From NCBI RefSeq assembly GCF_001577835.2, contig NC_029526.1, positions 1,333,510 through 1,397,509 on the forward strand: a stretch of DNA of 64,000 bases, in the 5' to 3' direction. Source of the DNA: Coturnix japonica (lineage: Eukaryota > Chordata > Aves > Galliformes > Phasianidae). A program made the translations under genes and the position numbers. Positions 26,525 through 39,100 of this stretch are shown piece by piece; position 1 is the stretch's first letter, and every line of letters starts with the position of its first letter. The notes beneath the pieces were generated by a model, which searched no databases, was not told where the DNA came from, and worked only from the letters and a program-made list of their open reading frames with translations.

Positions 26525-26745
26525 CTGCACCAGGGCAGCTTCAGGTGGGATACTGGGAGCAGTTCATACTAAGGAGCAGTGAGGCATCAGCACAGCTGCC
26601 CAGGGGGGTGGGGGGGGTCACCGTGCATGGGGTGGTCAAGAGGAGAGTGGAAGTGACCCTGAGGGACGTGGCCTATAGCGAGGGCTGGTGGTGGGGCTGA
26701 TGCTCTTGGTGGCCTTTCTGGCTTTCCTGGTTCTATTTCCTTTTC
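26525..26745 (+). mobile_element. CR1 LINE fragment
   Basis: CR1-like order of motifs: CACCAGGGCAGCTTCAGGTG, CACAGCTGCCCAGG, GTCACCGTGCATGG, CTGAGGGACGTGG, then a decayed 3' end. It lies between the KCTD19 promoter region and its first recognised coding exon. Confidence 0.7.
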
Positions 26746-26849
26746 TGTTCTGAGGTAGCATCGATGTAATAGGTTTCGAAGCAGCTTGTTACAAAACTAA
26801 AGCAATTTGGGAGCACAAGGGAAGGGAACCAGGGAGAGGACAGGGAGCG

Positions 26850-27130
26850 AATGGCAGGTAAGGGAGGTGCGAGCCGAGCAGGGCAGCACCACCCGCAGCC
26901 CTCGCTGCAGGCACAGCCCCAGCATCGCCCCGCAGCACAGCAGCGGCTCTTTGGCACCGAAACATCATGAAATGGGGCTGCCCAGCACGGCAGGGGAGGG
27001 GAACGGGCCGGGACACACAGCGCGGCTCTGCGCTACCATGGCGGCCGGCCGAGCAACGGCAGCAACGGGCGGGGACGGGGGGGAGCGGATAATGGAGGGG
27101 GGGCGTTACAGGGGGGTCAGATCCGCTGAG
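26850..27130 (-). promoter_or_regulatory. KCTD19: Probable KCTD19 promoter, CpG- and G-rich
   Basis: CpG-dense block upstream of the first recognised KCTD19 exon. G tracts at 27068-27083 and 27097-27116 could form quadruplexes. On the minus strand an ATG at 27039-27037 sits in a strong Kozak context (GCCGCCATGG) and is the likeliest start codon, but no convincing splice donor links it in frame to 26390. In human this promoter is shared head-to-head with LRRC36, which I do not find here. Confidence 0.5.
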
Positions 27131-30100
27131 CTGGGATGGGAAAACAGCTCACTGCGATGGGATGGGAATGCGGCTGGAATGGGGGCAGCTGAGCGAGCTT
27201 AGGAGCTGGTACATCTTTAATGATGATGTATAATTAGATGTAGGGAGCAGCATCTGTGCTCTGGGGCTGTGTTGTATGGCACCAATGGGGTTATGCCTCT
27301 CCATCTGAAAGGACTGAATGAAGAGGAGGGGTTTTGTATTGACAGGCAATGGAGCTGTGTGGAAGTGAAGCATCCAAGCTGTGCTGTGCAGCTTCTGCTC
27401 TCATTCTACACCCGACTCTGCTCCCACTAAACCACTTGTCATGTTGCTGGGTATATTCCAACCATGGCCATGCTATGCTGGATGCTGCATGGCCACTGTT
27501 GCCCTCATCAGCTTGGGTAGTTTGGATCCATTCTTGCTCTAAAAGCTTTGATGCCAAAGAGATTCAGTGCTTTGAGAGCATCTATGGGCAGTGCTGTGTG
27601 GGAATCATCGTGACGGTCCTTTTGTGTCTGTGTGATTCCAGCCCCAAACTTGCTTTTCCATCTGGTGGGTGCTCACGTGATGGCAGCACACAGCTCTGCT
27701 AGAAATGACCCACAGAACAAAGGGCTCAGCCTCAATATTAGCAGGGCATTTCAGAAGCCTTCTCGTTTTCCTCCCTTCAAAGACACTGCGGGCAACCAAC
27801 ACCTCCTCGTTCATCCTGTTGTCTGTTGCTTTGCCAGCAGCATCCCACCCCATCCTTTCCACATCTCTCACCCATTCCCAGCACTATTTATCTATAAGTA
27901 TCTGCCACAGAGAGGAGTTGTTTGGCTGCACGCTGCCTGCTTCTGCTTCCCACCCTTCATTCTGCCTCTGCAGCCGCCTTCCCGCTGAGTTTGGTCTCAT
28001 GTGCAGCCCTGAAATGCTGTATGTCTGCTCCACATCAAACCTTCAAGCAGCAGCTTGATCGTCCTCCATACACAGCCATGTCCTGAATGTGCAGCAGTAA
28101 CATGGGACAGGAGCACAGCAGGCTCCCCCTGCAGCCTCATGCTCCACTCCCGGAGTCTAAAGCACACAGTGCAGGTTGGGCAGCAATGCAGATGCTGCAT
28201 GTTTAAATCCTAAACTCAGATTTGTTCCCAATTAGTCCCCACCCCACCAACCACCGCCGCCCATAACAATGAATATCCATAGTAACAGCTCTGTTTAGGG
28301 TTGTTTTCTGATGTCACCTCGGCTCCCTGCCAGGATGCCTGAATATCTCTTTGTGCCTCGTGTGTTGTTGTTTGTTTAGGGTGGTTCTGCACCCTGTATG
28401 CATGAATGCTTTACAGTGGGGCAGAGCTTTGCTTACCTTTGTGCTGTGCTGCTCTCAGTGTCATTCATTGCTCTTCCAATGGATCACCCAGCATTGGAAA
28501 GGCACCCAGCTGATCCTGCGGCCCCCAGCCATGTTGGTTGGTTGGTTTTTGTCTCATCACAAGTGTAAAGAGGGGTGAATTCCGTCATTGAGGCTGCAAG
28601 CTTGAAAGCCAGGATAGAAATGTGCCAGTTCAGTGGGTGGAGAGCCAGGGCTGTCCTGGCTACAGTGGATTTACTCCTTTAGGGAAAGGACTATGGGTCA
28701 AAATGAGAGACGTTTGCAATGGGAGTCCTCTGTGTGCTCCCAGCCTTTTTAGCACACAGCTTGAATGGGGGCAGTTATTAATCATTGTATGACAGCAGTG
28801 TGTGTAACCTTAAAGTGAGTCATGGTTGTAGTTCTCTAGTAATACGGAGGTTAAGTACGGACTTCTTTTATGTATTTATATTTATATCACCTTTCCATGT
28901 GAATTGGAATGGACAGAAGTCAGTGTATCCCTTTAGGAACAGTCACACAGCAGCAATTGAGCAGTTCTCCTCCATAAGGAGGGCAGAACAGACATGAGAT
29001 ATGGGCTGTGTGTGCTCTTACACCCCATGCATTCTCCTGCTGGCCAGTCTGATCCTCGCACTGGTCCATTTCTCAGCATCCCCCCCCCTTCCTTCCCCTG
29101 CCTCCTCCTGCCACACTTATTGGGTTAACAAGATGTGGGGATGGCTCCCATCTAATAACATTTCAGCTGAGATCAGGCTGTGCCAAGAAGAAAGTGGCCA
29201 AGTTAATTCAATTTGCTTTGCAATGGCATTGATCAATGTCAGTGTGTGCCAGGCGATGAAGCACAGCTTGGAAGGTCTGTATTCAAACCAGAGTCTTTGG
29301 GCTGCCCAAAGCACACACCCCACATCAAAATGACCCCCCCAAGGAGCCCAGCCCATCACCCCAAGCACACGAATTGCTGTCAAAGCACTAAACCCTTCCT
29401 TTAGTCCTTATAGCCCTTCCTTTTGGATTACAGGTCAGCCTGGAAGCTCCCAAGGGATGCAGCCTATGGCAGAGAAATGGCTCATACAGCGGAAATTTAA
29501 GGTCATCTTTTGGTATCATCCCACCTGGATAACATCCCTCTTTCCATCAATGTGGGGCCGTGGCTTCAGCTTTAACTCTTTTTCTCCCTTCACCAGCTCC
29601 ATTCAAACTGAAATGCACGGAGCTGTTTTCATGCTGCAGAGCCCCACTGTGTCTGCACTGCAGCTCATCAGAGCAGCTCACGTACTTTCCAGGATGGAGC
29701 TGATGTTCCCATAGGGTTTCACCCATGCCAAGAGCCCGGAACTGTGCGGGGAGGGAGCAGCGCAGTCGGTGCTGCCAGGCTCTGATCGCTTCTCTTGGCT
29801 TCAGCTTCTGATTTATTTATGTGAACTTAATGACACCCGAGCAAAGAGCCCAGGAAGGCATCAGATCAAACACGGGCTGACTTCATTGGGCTAAAAAAAA
29901 GTCAAGCTTCCCATCATCAGCCACGTTACCCATTGGATCCTTAGCAAAGGGACCCGCTGCAGTAAAGGGGGTTGCTCCCATGCAGCCATCAAGGCCAAAA
30001 ACGTGTGCTCTTTCTTTATGAGTTCTGCTCCGTTTCAGTGACGTGGCCACAAGGAAGAGGTTTTGTTGCTTCCCTGGATGTGGTTGAAGTCGGCATCCAA

Positions 30101-31640
30101 TGACCAGGGAAGGCCACTTGCCCCCACCCTACTGCAGCCCTTTTCCCTATGGAAGCTCATAGCCCAGGGACCTGCCATCTACCCAGGAGAGCTTTGAATC
30201 TGCTTGAACACAGGAAGGGAAGGTGCCAAGAATGAGCTTTCATAGAGAAGATAAATTAATGAAGACCAAGACTGTTGGTGTCAGTAGGTACAGAACTACT
30301 CATAGCAATGAGCAGGGATTGGAGGACTTCATGGTCCTGGTGGGTCTCTTCCAACTCAGGGTATTCTGTGGGTCTGTGTCTCCACGTATCATGTTCATCA
30401 TGTTCCATTGACCCTGACCCGTTCTCCCCTTGACTACCCACCTCTTCATTGTAGAAGGCCATAGGGCTGCTCAGCTGTGCCTTGCCCTCAGTAGCTCTTT
30501 GGTGGCTATTCCCTGTCATCTGCATGTCCTTAATGTGCCCAGAATTACCTCCCGGGAGCATTTGCCCCACCACCTTCTTGGGGACTGAAAGGATCCTCCT
30601 CCTCACCCTATTTAAGTGGGATGTGACATTTGCCTCTTTACATCAGCTATCCCTGTGAACACCAGGACCTTCCCTTTAGGCTTTAGGTGGGAGCCTTGTA
30701 TCCATGTTGGCCGGTCTCCCCTTGCCATGTTGAACATCCCATTGACAAAGTTGCTCTTTAGGTTCACCCCTCTGTGTCTTTGCCAGCACTGCTTGCCCTG
30801 GGGCTGGTAGGAATGGGATGCTGGTGCTGCCCAACCCAGCAGTGAGGTCCAGCCACGAGCCCGTTGTGTCCTCACCATTTCTAGGCCATGTGGTTGGGTC
30901 CTGGTTCCCCAGAATCAGATCAGATCCTTGGGCCAATGAATGAGCTTTTAGGGTTTGGGGCAATCACAGCACTTCTGCCCTTTGGGGAGAGGTTGGGATC
31001 AGATCAATGCCTTAATGAGCTTTTCAGTACCCCAGGGATACCTGCATTGTTCCCCACAGCCCCTCACAGAGCTGCCCTGATGTGGGCATCCCCATTGCAT
31101 CCCACCAGCTCCTGTCCTGGGTCAGCCCAGCCCCATTTGCAATGGTGTCAGCAAAGGGCCAATGATTCTGGACAAGGGGCACAGACAGCCCCACAACCTA
31201 CATATGACCCACTCAAAGAGGAGCTGGCACCCCCATCCCATCACCATGATGGGGAGCGATGCCAACACCAGCCCAGGGGCAGCCCAGCGGCCTCCTGCCT
31301 TTACAGAGCGAGGCGCAGAGGGACGTGAGCCGAGCCACGAGCGGCTCCAGCAGCACAGTGAGCACAAGCGCGATGCTCGGGCAGCGCTGACACTGCGGGT
31401 GTTGGGTGGCAGCGCCCAGCCCCAGGCACCACCCCGGCCCCAGCGCGGCCGCTTCCCAGGGATGGTTACCAGGAGCCCGCGGTGTGTTTGGTTGCAAACA
31501 GAGCGGGGGCCGGAGCCAGGCGCTGTGTTTGTGCCTGCGGTTGCTCAGGCAACTCGGGGCCAGCCAGGAAGCGAGACCTGAGGGCGGCCAAGGCGGACAG
31601 AGGGATGGACAGACGGACGGAACCGGAGGCGGGGCTCAGT
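27131..31640. other. 4.5-kb interval without a recognised gene
   Basis: No open frame here resembles the leucine-rich repeats of LRRC36, the gene lying between KCTD19 and TPPP3 in human, nor any other family I know. The content is ordinary unique sequence, a CR1 tail at about 30300-30385, and rising GC and CpG content from about 31260 towards TPPP3. Confidence 0.6.
30300..30385 (+). mobile_element. CR1 LINE 3' tail fragment
   Basis: Short CR1 end: AGCAGGGATTGGAGGACTTC, CTCTTCCAACTCAGGGTATT, CTGTGGG. Only the last 80 bases or so are recognisable. Confidence 0.6.
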
Positions 31641-32060
31641 GCGGAGGGGGCTTTATTGCGGGGTGACAGCGCGGGGCTGCAGCATCCTTTGGTTCGGGCT
31701 CCCTGGGGGCAACGGGAGCCCACGTGGAGAGCAGAGCTGGGGGCTCCGGGACCCCATCCCGGGAGCCGTGCTGAGCAATGGGACCCGTGGCAGGCGGCAT
31801 CCCGAGGGGGCGCTGGGAACTGCGGAGCCAGGGGTGGGGAGTGCGGGCTGCGGTCCCGCAGGGCCTGAGGTAGGGGCGGCCGAGGTGCCGGCGGGGCACC
31901 CCGCGGAGCAGCGCTGCAGGGCGGGGGGTGATGCACGCGGGACGGACGCGGCGCTGACACGGAGCCCGGCCGCTCGCCCGTCGCATCCGACATCCCACAG
32001 CGTGGGGCCGGCCCCGGTGCAGCCTCCCGGGCCCTGCGGCCGGTCCCGAGGCCAACGTGA
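31260..32060. promoter_or_regulatory. CpG-rich block over the TPPP3 3' UTR
   Basis: Dense CpG and GC runs cover the TPPP3 3' UTR and about 380 bp beyond its poly(A) signal. This is unusual for a 3' end. It may be an orphan CpG island, or simply the high GC of this gene-dense segment. Confidence 0.4.
31652..31657 (-). terminator. TPPP3: Poly(A) signal, TPPP3
   Basis: AATAAA on the minus strand (CCCGCAATAAAGCCC), about 435 bp beyond the TPPP3 stop codon. Confidence 0.7.
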
Positions 32061-32090
32061 CCGAAGGCGGCGGGTGCTCGGGGGCAGTCC

Positions 32091-33404
32091 CTACTTCTTC
32101 ACTTTGGCATCGTAGGTGCCCGCGTTCTTGTAGGCGCTGACGTAGCCGCTGTTGTCCACGATGTTCTCCCTCCCGCTCTTCCCTTTTCCTTTGCCCGTCT
32201 CATCGAAGCGCTCCTTGTGTGACCCCGTGTACTTGGAGGTGTCCGTCAGCCTCTCCACGGCGCCCACGTTCTTGGCTTTCTGCACATGGACACAATGGCT
32301 CAGCCAGCAGCAGGACCCCGTGCCAGTTCCCAACACCCAATGGGACCCCAAACCCACGGCCATATAGGGATCCTACAAAGCAGATCCCCATCCTCACCCC
32401 GTGCCCGCAGCTCTCACCGTGACGCCCACGTTAATGGGCTCCTTCCCAGCCACCAGCTGGCAGATGGCCTCGTACGCCTCCTCCTTGCTCTTGTCCTTAA
32501 AGCGTTTTGGGGCCAGCTCCTCCAGGGCCTTCTTGAACTCCTCGTAGTTGATGACGCGGGCTGTCTTCCCTCTGCAAGCACCAACCACACGCCGTCAGCA
32601 TCACCTTGTGCTGATCCCGGCTGCATTGTGAGCACCCCAAAATGCTCTTCCAACCCAACCTGGGGTTCCTCAGCCACCTCCAAAACTCAATGGGGCTGCA
32701 CAGCTCAGGCTGGATGGGCTGTAGGAGCTTTGCAGCCCCGCGGTGTTGCAGCCCTCTGTGCCCAAACCTCCCTGGGTGCTGGTGATGGGAGGGTGTGTGC
32801 ATCTGTCACCGCTGCTCCTGACCTCCCCTCATTGTCCTGCTTGGCACAGAGCTGCTGCGCTTTGTTCCTCCCCATTGGTATCACACCCTGGTGCCCAAAG
32901 TCACTTGGTTCCAACTGGGAACAGGAGAACCCAGGCAGCAGCAGCGTCCCCCATCCATTCTGCACCCTGTGGCTGTCACCACATTCACAGGGACCACAAA
33001 AGCATCCCCAGGTCCCGAGCTCAGAGCTGAGCCACACCCGCTGTGCAGCCCTGAGCATCCTCCTGCTGCTGGATGGGAAGTTGGGTTCCCATCTCAACTG
33101 TGCTTCAAAACCTGAGCTTTAAATCTGAGCTTTTCATCCCACACATTTACACCGACTTATGGTCAGCACCCACTGCACCACGGGGACACACGGGAGACCC
33201 CAACCCGCTCACTTACTTCACCTTGGAGAACACAATGTCCACGTCGGTGCCGGTGATGCTTTTGCCGTCGATGACTTTGCAGTCCTTGCACAGCTTGGCC
33301 CAGTTCTTCCCGTTCATCTCCTGCCCCGTGGCCTTGGTGTCGCCGTAGATGGCGAACTTGCGGAAGCTTTCCTCCAGCGATGCCATCTCAGCGCTGCCGG
33401 CCAT
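32091..33404 (-). CDS. TPPP3: TPPP3, tubulin polymerization-promoting protein family member 3
   Basis: Small p25-alpha family protein that binds and bundles microtubules in the cytoplasm. Three exons: 33217-33404, 32418-32571 and 32091-32279, joined in phases 2 and 0, give 176 residues, the same length as human TPPP3. The start is the ATG at 33404-33402 in the context GCGCCATGGC, reading [13 protein letters not shown]. The p25-alpha core covers most of the chain ([40 protein letters not shown]), and the family's conserved C-terminal part reads [17 protein letters not shown] and ends [14 protein letters not shown]. Splice sites are canonical (GTAAGTG and GTGAGAG donors). A good minus-strand donor at 33777-33776 suggests a separate 5' UTR exon within the CpG-rich promoter. 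Human TPPP3 is likewise between KCTD19 and ZDHHC1 on the same strand. Nothing looks broken. Confidence 0.97.
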
Positions 33405-34010
33405 GGCGCCGCGGGTCGGGGTCGGGGCAGAGCGGCCCCTTCAGCACCTGGATCCGCCTTCAGCTTCCGACGCCGACAACTGAGAGACGCCTTTGGGGAC
33501 GGCGGCTTCAGAGCGAGAGATGCGAGAGCGTCAGCCCAGCCCCAGCCCGGCCACCACCCACCCGCATCCCTCAGCCGCTTCCCAGACCTGTGCCCGTAGC
33601 CAGCGCAGCATCCCCCCCTCTCCCGTTGCCCAGCGACCGTCGCTATGGCTGCGAGGCGCTGCCCCGGGGGATGAGGACCCCTAAGGGGGGTTCGGGCCCC
33701 TCGGAGCGGTGCCGACCCCGCGTTGCTCCGCGCTCCCCCCGCCCCCCGCTGGCTGCCGGTGCCGGTCCCGCTCTCACCTCCCGGTGCCGCTTCTCTGGGC
33801 GCGGCCGCCGCCGCCGCCGCAGTTTAAGGCCCCGCTCTGGCGCCGTCCCACGGCTGCGGGAGGGGCTGCGGGATGGAGCGCGGGGCCGCCCCGTCCCGCC
33901 CTGCCCGGACCGACACGCGGCCGGAGGTGGCCGCTCAGATGCCCAACCCCAGCCCACCCCTCCGCGCCCACCGCCCACATCACACAGTGCCGCATCCCCG
34001 CGGCCCTGGG
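33400..34010 (-). promoter_or_regulatory. TPPP3: TPPP3 promoter / CpG island
   Basis: Strongly CpG-rich stretch around the TPPP3 start codon and upstream, with a likely 5' UTR splice donor (GAG then GTGAGAG) at about 33778. Long open frames on both strands here are a by-product of the base composition. Confidence 0.6.
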
Positions 34011-35495
34011 ACACCTCCAGGGATGGGGACTGCCCGCTTCCCCGTGCAGCTGTGCCGCCGCATCACCGCTCTGCCCGCAGAGCTGCACGGGGCAGGGGGA
34101 CTTGGAGCACGGCTGCAAACGAGGCATCCCCAGAGATGCTGAACATCTGCTGGGATGGAGCTCTGGGTGGCCAAAGGGTGGCACAGCTGGGCAGCCAAGG
34201 GGTGATACATCCAGTAACCAACAGGAGGCACATGTGGGGTGGCACAGCTTGGGACATGGTGGGGACCAAATGCTGCCACATCTGTGTTGCCAATAGAAGG
34301 GCCCGGAGCCGAGCTGGGCGCGCTGCCCCATCGCCCTCCCACGGGCCGGGTCGAGCAGGTCAGGTTTCGGTTTCTAAGGGCTGGGGTTTGTTGTGCATTT
34401 GTTGTCACTATGACCAGCTCCTGGGTTGGCTCCTCACGCAGCCCGGAAAAGGAAGGCCAGGAGGAGGCCGGGACTCAGGCTGCAGCCAAGCAGGAGGTGC
34501 CATGGGCTGAGCGTGGCTGCGGCTCCGTGCCCGGACCCCGGGGACCTTCCCCTTGTGATGCCTTCCATGAAGGATCGGGGTGTTCCCAGCACCCAGGTGC
34601 ACTGTGAGCCCGATGCTCAGTGCCAGGAGTGCATCCCACACTGGGGTCACCCACAGGGCGCTGAGCTCAGAGCACGCACCAAGCAGGGACACGCACCCTG
34701 AGCATCCATCCTCCTCCCACGGGCACTGCCCGTCATCGCAGCCTGGCAGGGAGCATTGGGGTGACGTGGGAACGCCGCTCCTATAGAGTTGCTACCAAAC
34801 AGAGGGAAGTGTTTCGGAGGTTGTGCAATATGTATATGGTAACCCTGGTGACGGTGCGGCCAGCAGGCATTAGCGGGGCTTAGCTGTGTCTGACGGCAGT
34901 GGGGATGCACACGGGGTGTGCAGGCACCAGCAGCCCCATGGTGTGAGGGGCAGAGGGGCTGCAGCTCCACCCTCCTCCTCCTCACATCAAAGGTCACCCT
35001 GGCTTCAAAGAGGAGACGCCGCACGATGCCGGGAGATGAAAGCAAAGGGGTGGACGGGGCTGTGATTTATTGCCCGGCGCTGGGAAGGGCTCCAGGAAGC
35101 TGTCAGCATCCTGAGGATGCGCCGCTCAGCCCTTCCAAGCAGCCACAATGGCTCCTGGTGGAGCCGCAGGCAGCTCAGACACACAGCAGCACTTCTGCAG
35201 GCTGTCCTGGGCCACAGCAGCTCTGCAGCATCCCCCATTCCCACCCTCAGGTGCACAGCACGCACCATTAGCACCCAGCACCCTGAACTCTGCAGAGCTC
35301 AGCCCATAGGCAGCACTGGGAGCCCGGCCTGCTGGGCCCCCCCAACACCCCCGTGGGCTTCCCAAAGGGAGGAGCCCCTCTGAATGTACACAGCCAAAGG
35401 GCAAAGCCTGGTGGGACACGGTGCTGGACGGCAGAGCTGGGCAGCACCGACAGGGCGGCCAAATGAACAGAAGAAAGAGGAAACTGTTTAGCAAA
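34011..35495. other. TPPP3-ZDHHC1 intergenic interval
   Basis: No gene, CR1 copy or tandem array recognised. Sequence is moderately GC-rich and unique. It ends at the ZDHHC1 poly(A) signal. Confidence 0.55.
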
Positions 35496-35508
35496 GGGCG
35501 TAGAAAAC

Positions 35509-35514
35509 TTTATT
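35509..35514 (-). terminator. ZDHHC1: Poly(A) signal, ZDHHC1
   Basis: AATAAA on the minus strand, about 660 bp beyond the ZDHHC1 stop codon; it is the first canonical hexamer I see downstream of the stop. Confidence 0.6.
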
Positions 35515-36174
35515 GTGGACAGAGCTAAGAGCTCTGGATGTGCATTTGGGACTGGTGCTGCATGGGCAAAGAGCACAGAGCTGCTCAGGGGCACCCGATG
35601 GTGGATGTGCGATGGCACTCAGGGCACACAGCCCTCCCCATCACACCCACACAGCGGCTGTCAGACACGGTGCGAGCAGCCAAGGTGGCAGCCACAGCTC
35701 AGGGTGGGGGCCGTGGATGCCAGGCACACAGTGCTGGTGGTGAAGCTGCTCTGCTGCTATCTGGGGCTGTGATGGAGCTGGCTGCGGGGCAGAGCTGGGC
35801 TTCCTGGCAGCCAAGGCCCCCCACAATGACCTGTTTATGCCTGGGTGGAGGCAGGTGGAAAACTGAGTTTTCAGGGTACCAACAGAGAGCGGAGATGCGC
35901 CTCGTTTTATCCTACAGCATGAAACTTACTGCAGTGTTGGACTGCAGAGCGTCAGGAGCACACAGCCCTTTCCTTTGGAGAATGCTCTATTTTAGTGCCC
36001 TCTGGCAACACGTCAAAGCTCACACCCCAGGCAGCCCCGGGCACTTCTCTATCTAGAAAACCTGCTCCCCTTAACAAGGTGGCACTGGGCTCAGGGCAGT
36101 CCTAGCTCAGAAGGCAGCAGCCATAAGAATACGATGCAGAGCCTCTTGTTTCACCTGTGGCTTTGCAAGGATGG

Positions 36175-39100
36175 TCACTGGGGCACTGTGGTGTTTGTCC
36201 TTACGTCCTTTAAACAGGGATCACGCCTGCTCAGATGCTGCTTGCTGGTGCATTTCCTGTGCTGTGGCTCAGCCGTGCTCCCACCAGGCTGTGAGCCATG
36301 AGGTTCTCCACTGCTCTTACTTACAAACACGGCAGGAGCCTTAGAAAACAGTTCCAGATCTCGTTCCACACGCCTGCCTCGCTGGCAGCTTTTCCTTTTC
36401 GCCTTGTGCCCCGAATACAGACTCTTCCCCTTGTAATGTTTGGGATCAGGTGTGGACATGGGGCAGCGCCGAGCATTGCTTGAGCTGTTCTTACAAGGGC
36501 TGTGAAGGGCTGTGCTGCCCAGGTGAGTGTGAGCCACAGGAATCTCATCCATGGACTCAGCAGACTCGGAGTGATAGTCAGCTGGGGGTGCTGCTGCCTG
36601 CACTGCTGCGGGCAGGGGAATGGAGGGCAGCAGGAGGAGAGGGCTGTGGGAGGAGGAGGAGGCAGCAGCTGTGGCTGGAAACTCTAGAGATGGAATGAAA
36701 GAGACAAGGAAGGACAAGGAGAGAAAGATCCGTCAGCCCCGTAAATGTCAACTCTGACATGGCTGATCCAACAGCTGGGGAACCCCAGCCCTCAGTGCTG
36801 CTGACACAGCCTGATATTGGTTATGAAGATCTACATTTCTTGCTCATCTGACCAATTTCTCCTTTAAAAACAAAAGCAGTCCATGGTACAGCTGCCACCA
36901 CAATGGTTTTTGCTGTGCCTTCCCCCTAAGGAAAACAGAACTGAAAGGAGCACCACTGCTGTTTAATTGTGCTGCTGTAGTAACACCTCCAGCAGGACCA
37001 TTAGCAGCAAGAAGAGCCCTTCTTAGCCACCCTGTAACTAACAGATCCAAGAAATGGCATGTTTAAAGCTTTAATCCCTAGCACAGAGCAAGGTAAAGCT
37101 GGCATCACAACCCTGTTAGCTCTTCACAACACAGCTGCCTCCAAACAAAGTCCATATCTGTTCTTCACCGGGGAGTTTCTGTTCTTTGCTTTTTCTCTCG
37201 TCTCTACTTTCTAAAAGCAAGTTTGCATTAATTCCTTCACATTGCAGTGCACTGGAAGAGTTACAAAGTGCAGGAGATGAGGCTGCACACTCACCTGACT
37301 GGGGAGCTGGAAAAGAAGCCCAAGTTCCAGTGTGTGCTTTAGGTCTGCTCTCCATCACTGAGGAAGAAGTCCTCAGCATCTTCTTGCTCCTTTTCTTCTG
37401 GCTCTGTGAAAGCAAGAAGCCAGAAAGTCACACACAGCACGTGGCACAACAAGAGAGAGCTCTTGTCCAACATACAAGTATAGCAGAAAGGGGATTTCTT
37501 CTTATCATCCGGATGACAACATGGATTAATGAGCTTAAAGGAAAGGAGAGCACCACTATCAGCCACAGGAGGAAATGGGGAAAGCATCTGGACAAGGGTA
37601 AATGAATTTGAAGCAGCAGAAAACTTCCCTTTGGGCAGCTGTTTCATGCACTAAAGCTTCACACCCACACACAGTATATTCCCCTGGGCAGATGCTTTAA
37701 CCTCCATATTGGAACACATGAACTGTGGGATTTTGCTCTACAGAACCACGCACAGCTCATTACATAGATGCAGTCACTGAAGTGCACTGGAATGGAGAGA
37801 TACTGCACAGGCTTCACATGTTACAGCTCAGCTGCAAGTCTGAAGCAACAGCAGAACGCATCTGCTCATGTGTGAGAGCTGAGGCAGGAGAGCAGGGTCA
37901 GGATGCAGCGACCACAGGGCACAGCCATCCCAAGCACAGGTTGCACCAGAGCGAGCTTGTCCTCATGCAGCCTGATGGGTCAGCATCAGAGAGCAGAGCA
38001 CACAGCAGGACTCCTGCTTACCTGCAGAGGGGCCTTAAAGTGAAGAGATGGGAGGTCGGGAGAGGAGCTGCGTTCAGGATCAGCGTCGTCGGGGTGGACA
38101 TAGAGCTTTGAAAAGCTAAAGCACACAGCAGATACATCAGATGCTCCCCTCAGACACTGCTTAACTGTGACACTCACCTTTCTTGCTCAGAATCAGGCTG
38201 AGGCAGCCCTTGCTTTGCACTGCACGCCCTGTGTGACTGCAGGGAAGCTGCTCCTGTGCAACTGTGCACAGAACACCAAGTTTCCTCTCCCTTTCCCAAG
38301 GACATGAGTTAATAGACAAGGCTTAATTAAGAGACAAGGACGCTATTTTCCCGTGGCTGCTCTCCTCATATCATAAACTGCACTGATTCATATTGTGATT
38401 CACGTCTCCTGACAACCTGAATTCTCAATGATAATGAGCTCAAAATAGGAATTGAGGGACAAAATCACCCAGAAGTTTAAGCTGGCAACAGAAGAAACCT
38501 CTGCTTGTGATACAGCGGCTCTTAGCACTGGATACTATCAGTACTCAGCACCATCACTTGGATTCCACATGGAGCTGAACCTTGATTTTGAGAGAAAAAC
38601 CTGAGAAGAGAGATTCAAATTCAAGACAACCTCAGATACTCAGTGTGACTCGTACTCCAGAGCTCTCCTGCATGTATCTGCCCTCCTGAACCTCAATGAA
38701 TTCAGCATGTCTTGGTTGAAACACTGGTGCTCCTTCTGCTCCTTAGACTTTAGGGCTGATTTCCCATTCAGCACACACATCTCTGGGAGACTCACCATTT
38801 TTCTGAGCTGACTGCTGAGAAGTCCTCAACCCGAACACCAGCGTCTGTATGACCAGGGTTAGCTGAGAGTAAGTCTGCCTCCTGAAATGACCAAACAGGA
38901 ACAGTTCACGTTTTCAGAACAAGAGAGACACACAGGGGAGGATTTTCACTACAGAGGTGTTTTCTTCCTCCCATCCAACGTGCATTTTGCATTAGAGCTA
39001 CAACAGCCGAAAGGATGTGGCACTACTCTGAATTTTCAACTCTCATAAGCATAAAAGAGGCTTAACACAGAAGCCTCCTAAATCACATAAAAAGCTCCTG

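Noticed and set aside
33380-34510. 376-codon plus-strand frame through the TPPP3 promoter
   Set aside because: Caused by the CpG-rich composition; Arg/Pro-rich, antisense to TPPP3 exon 1, no family match.
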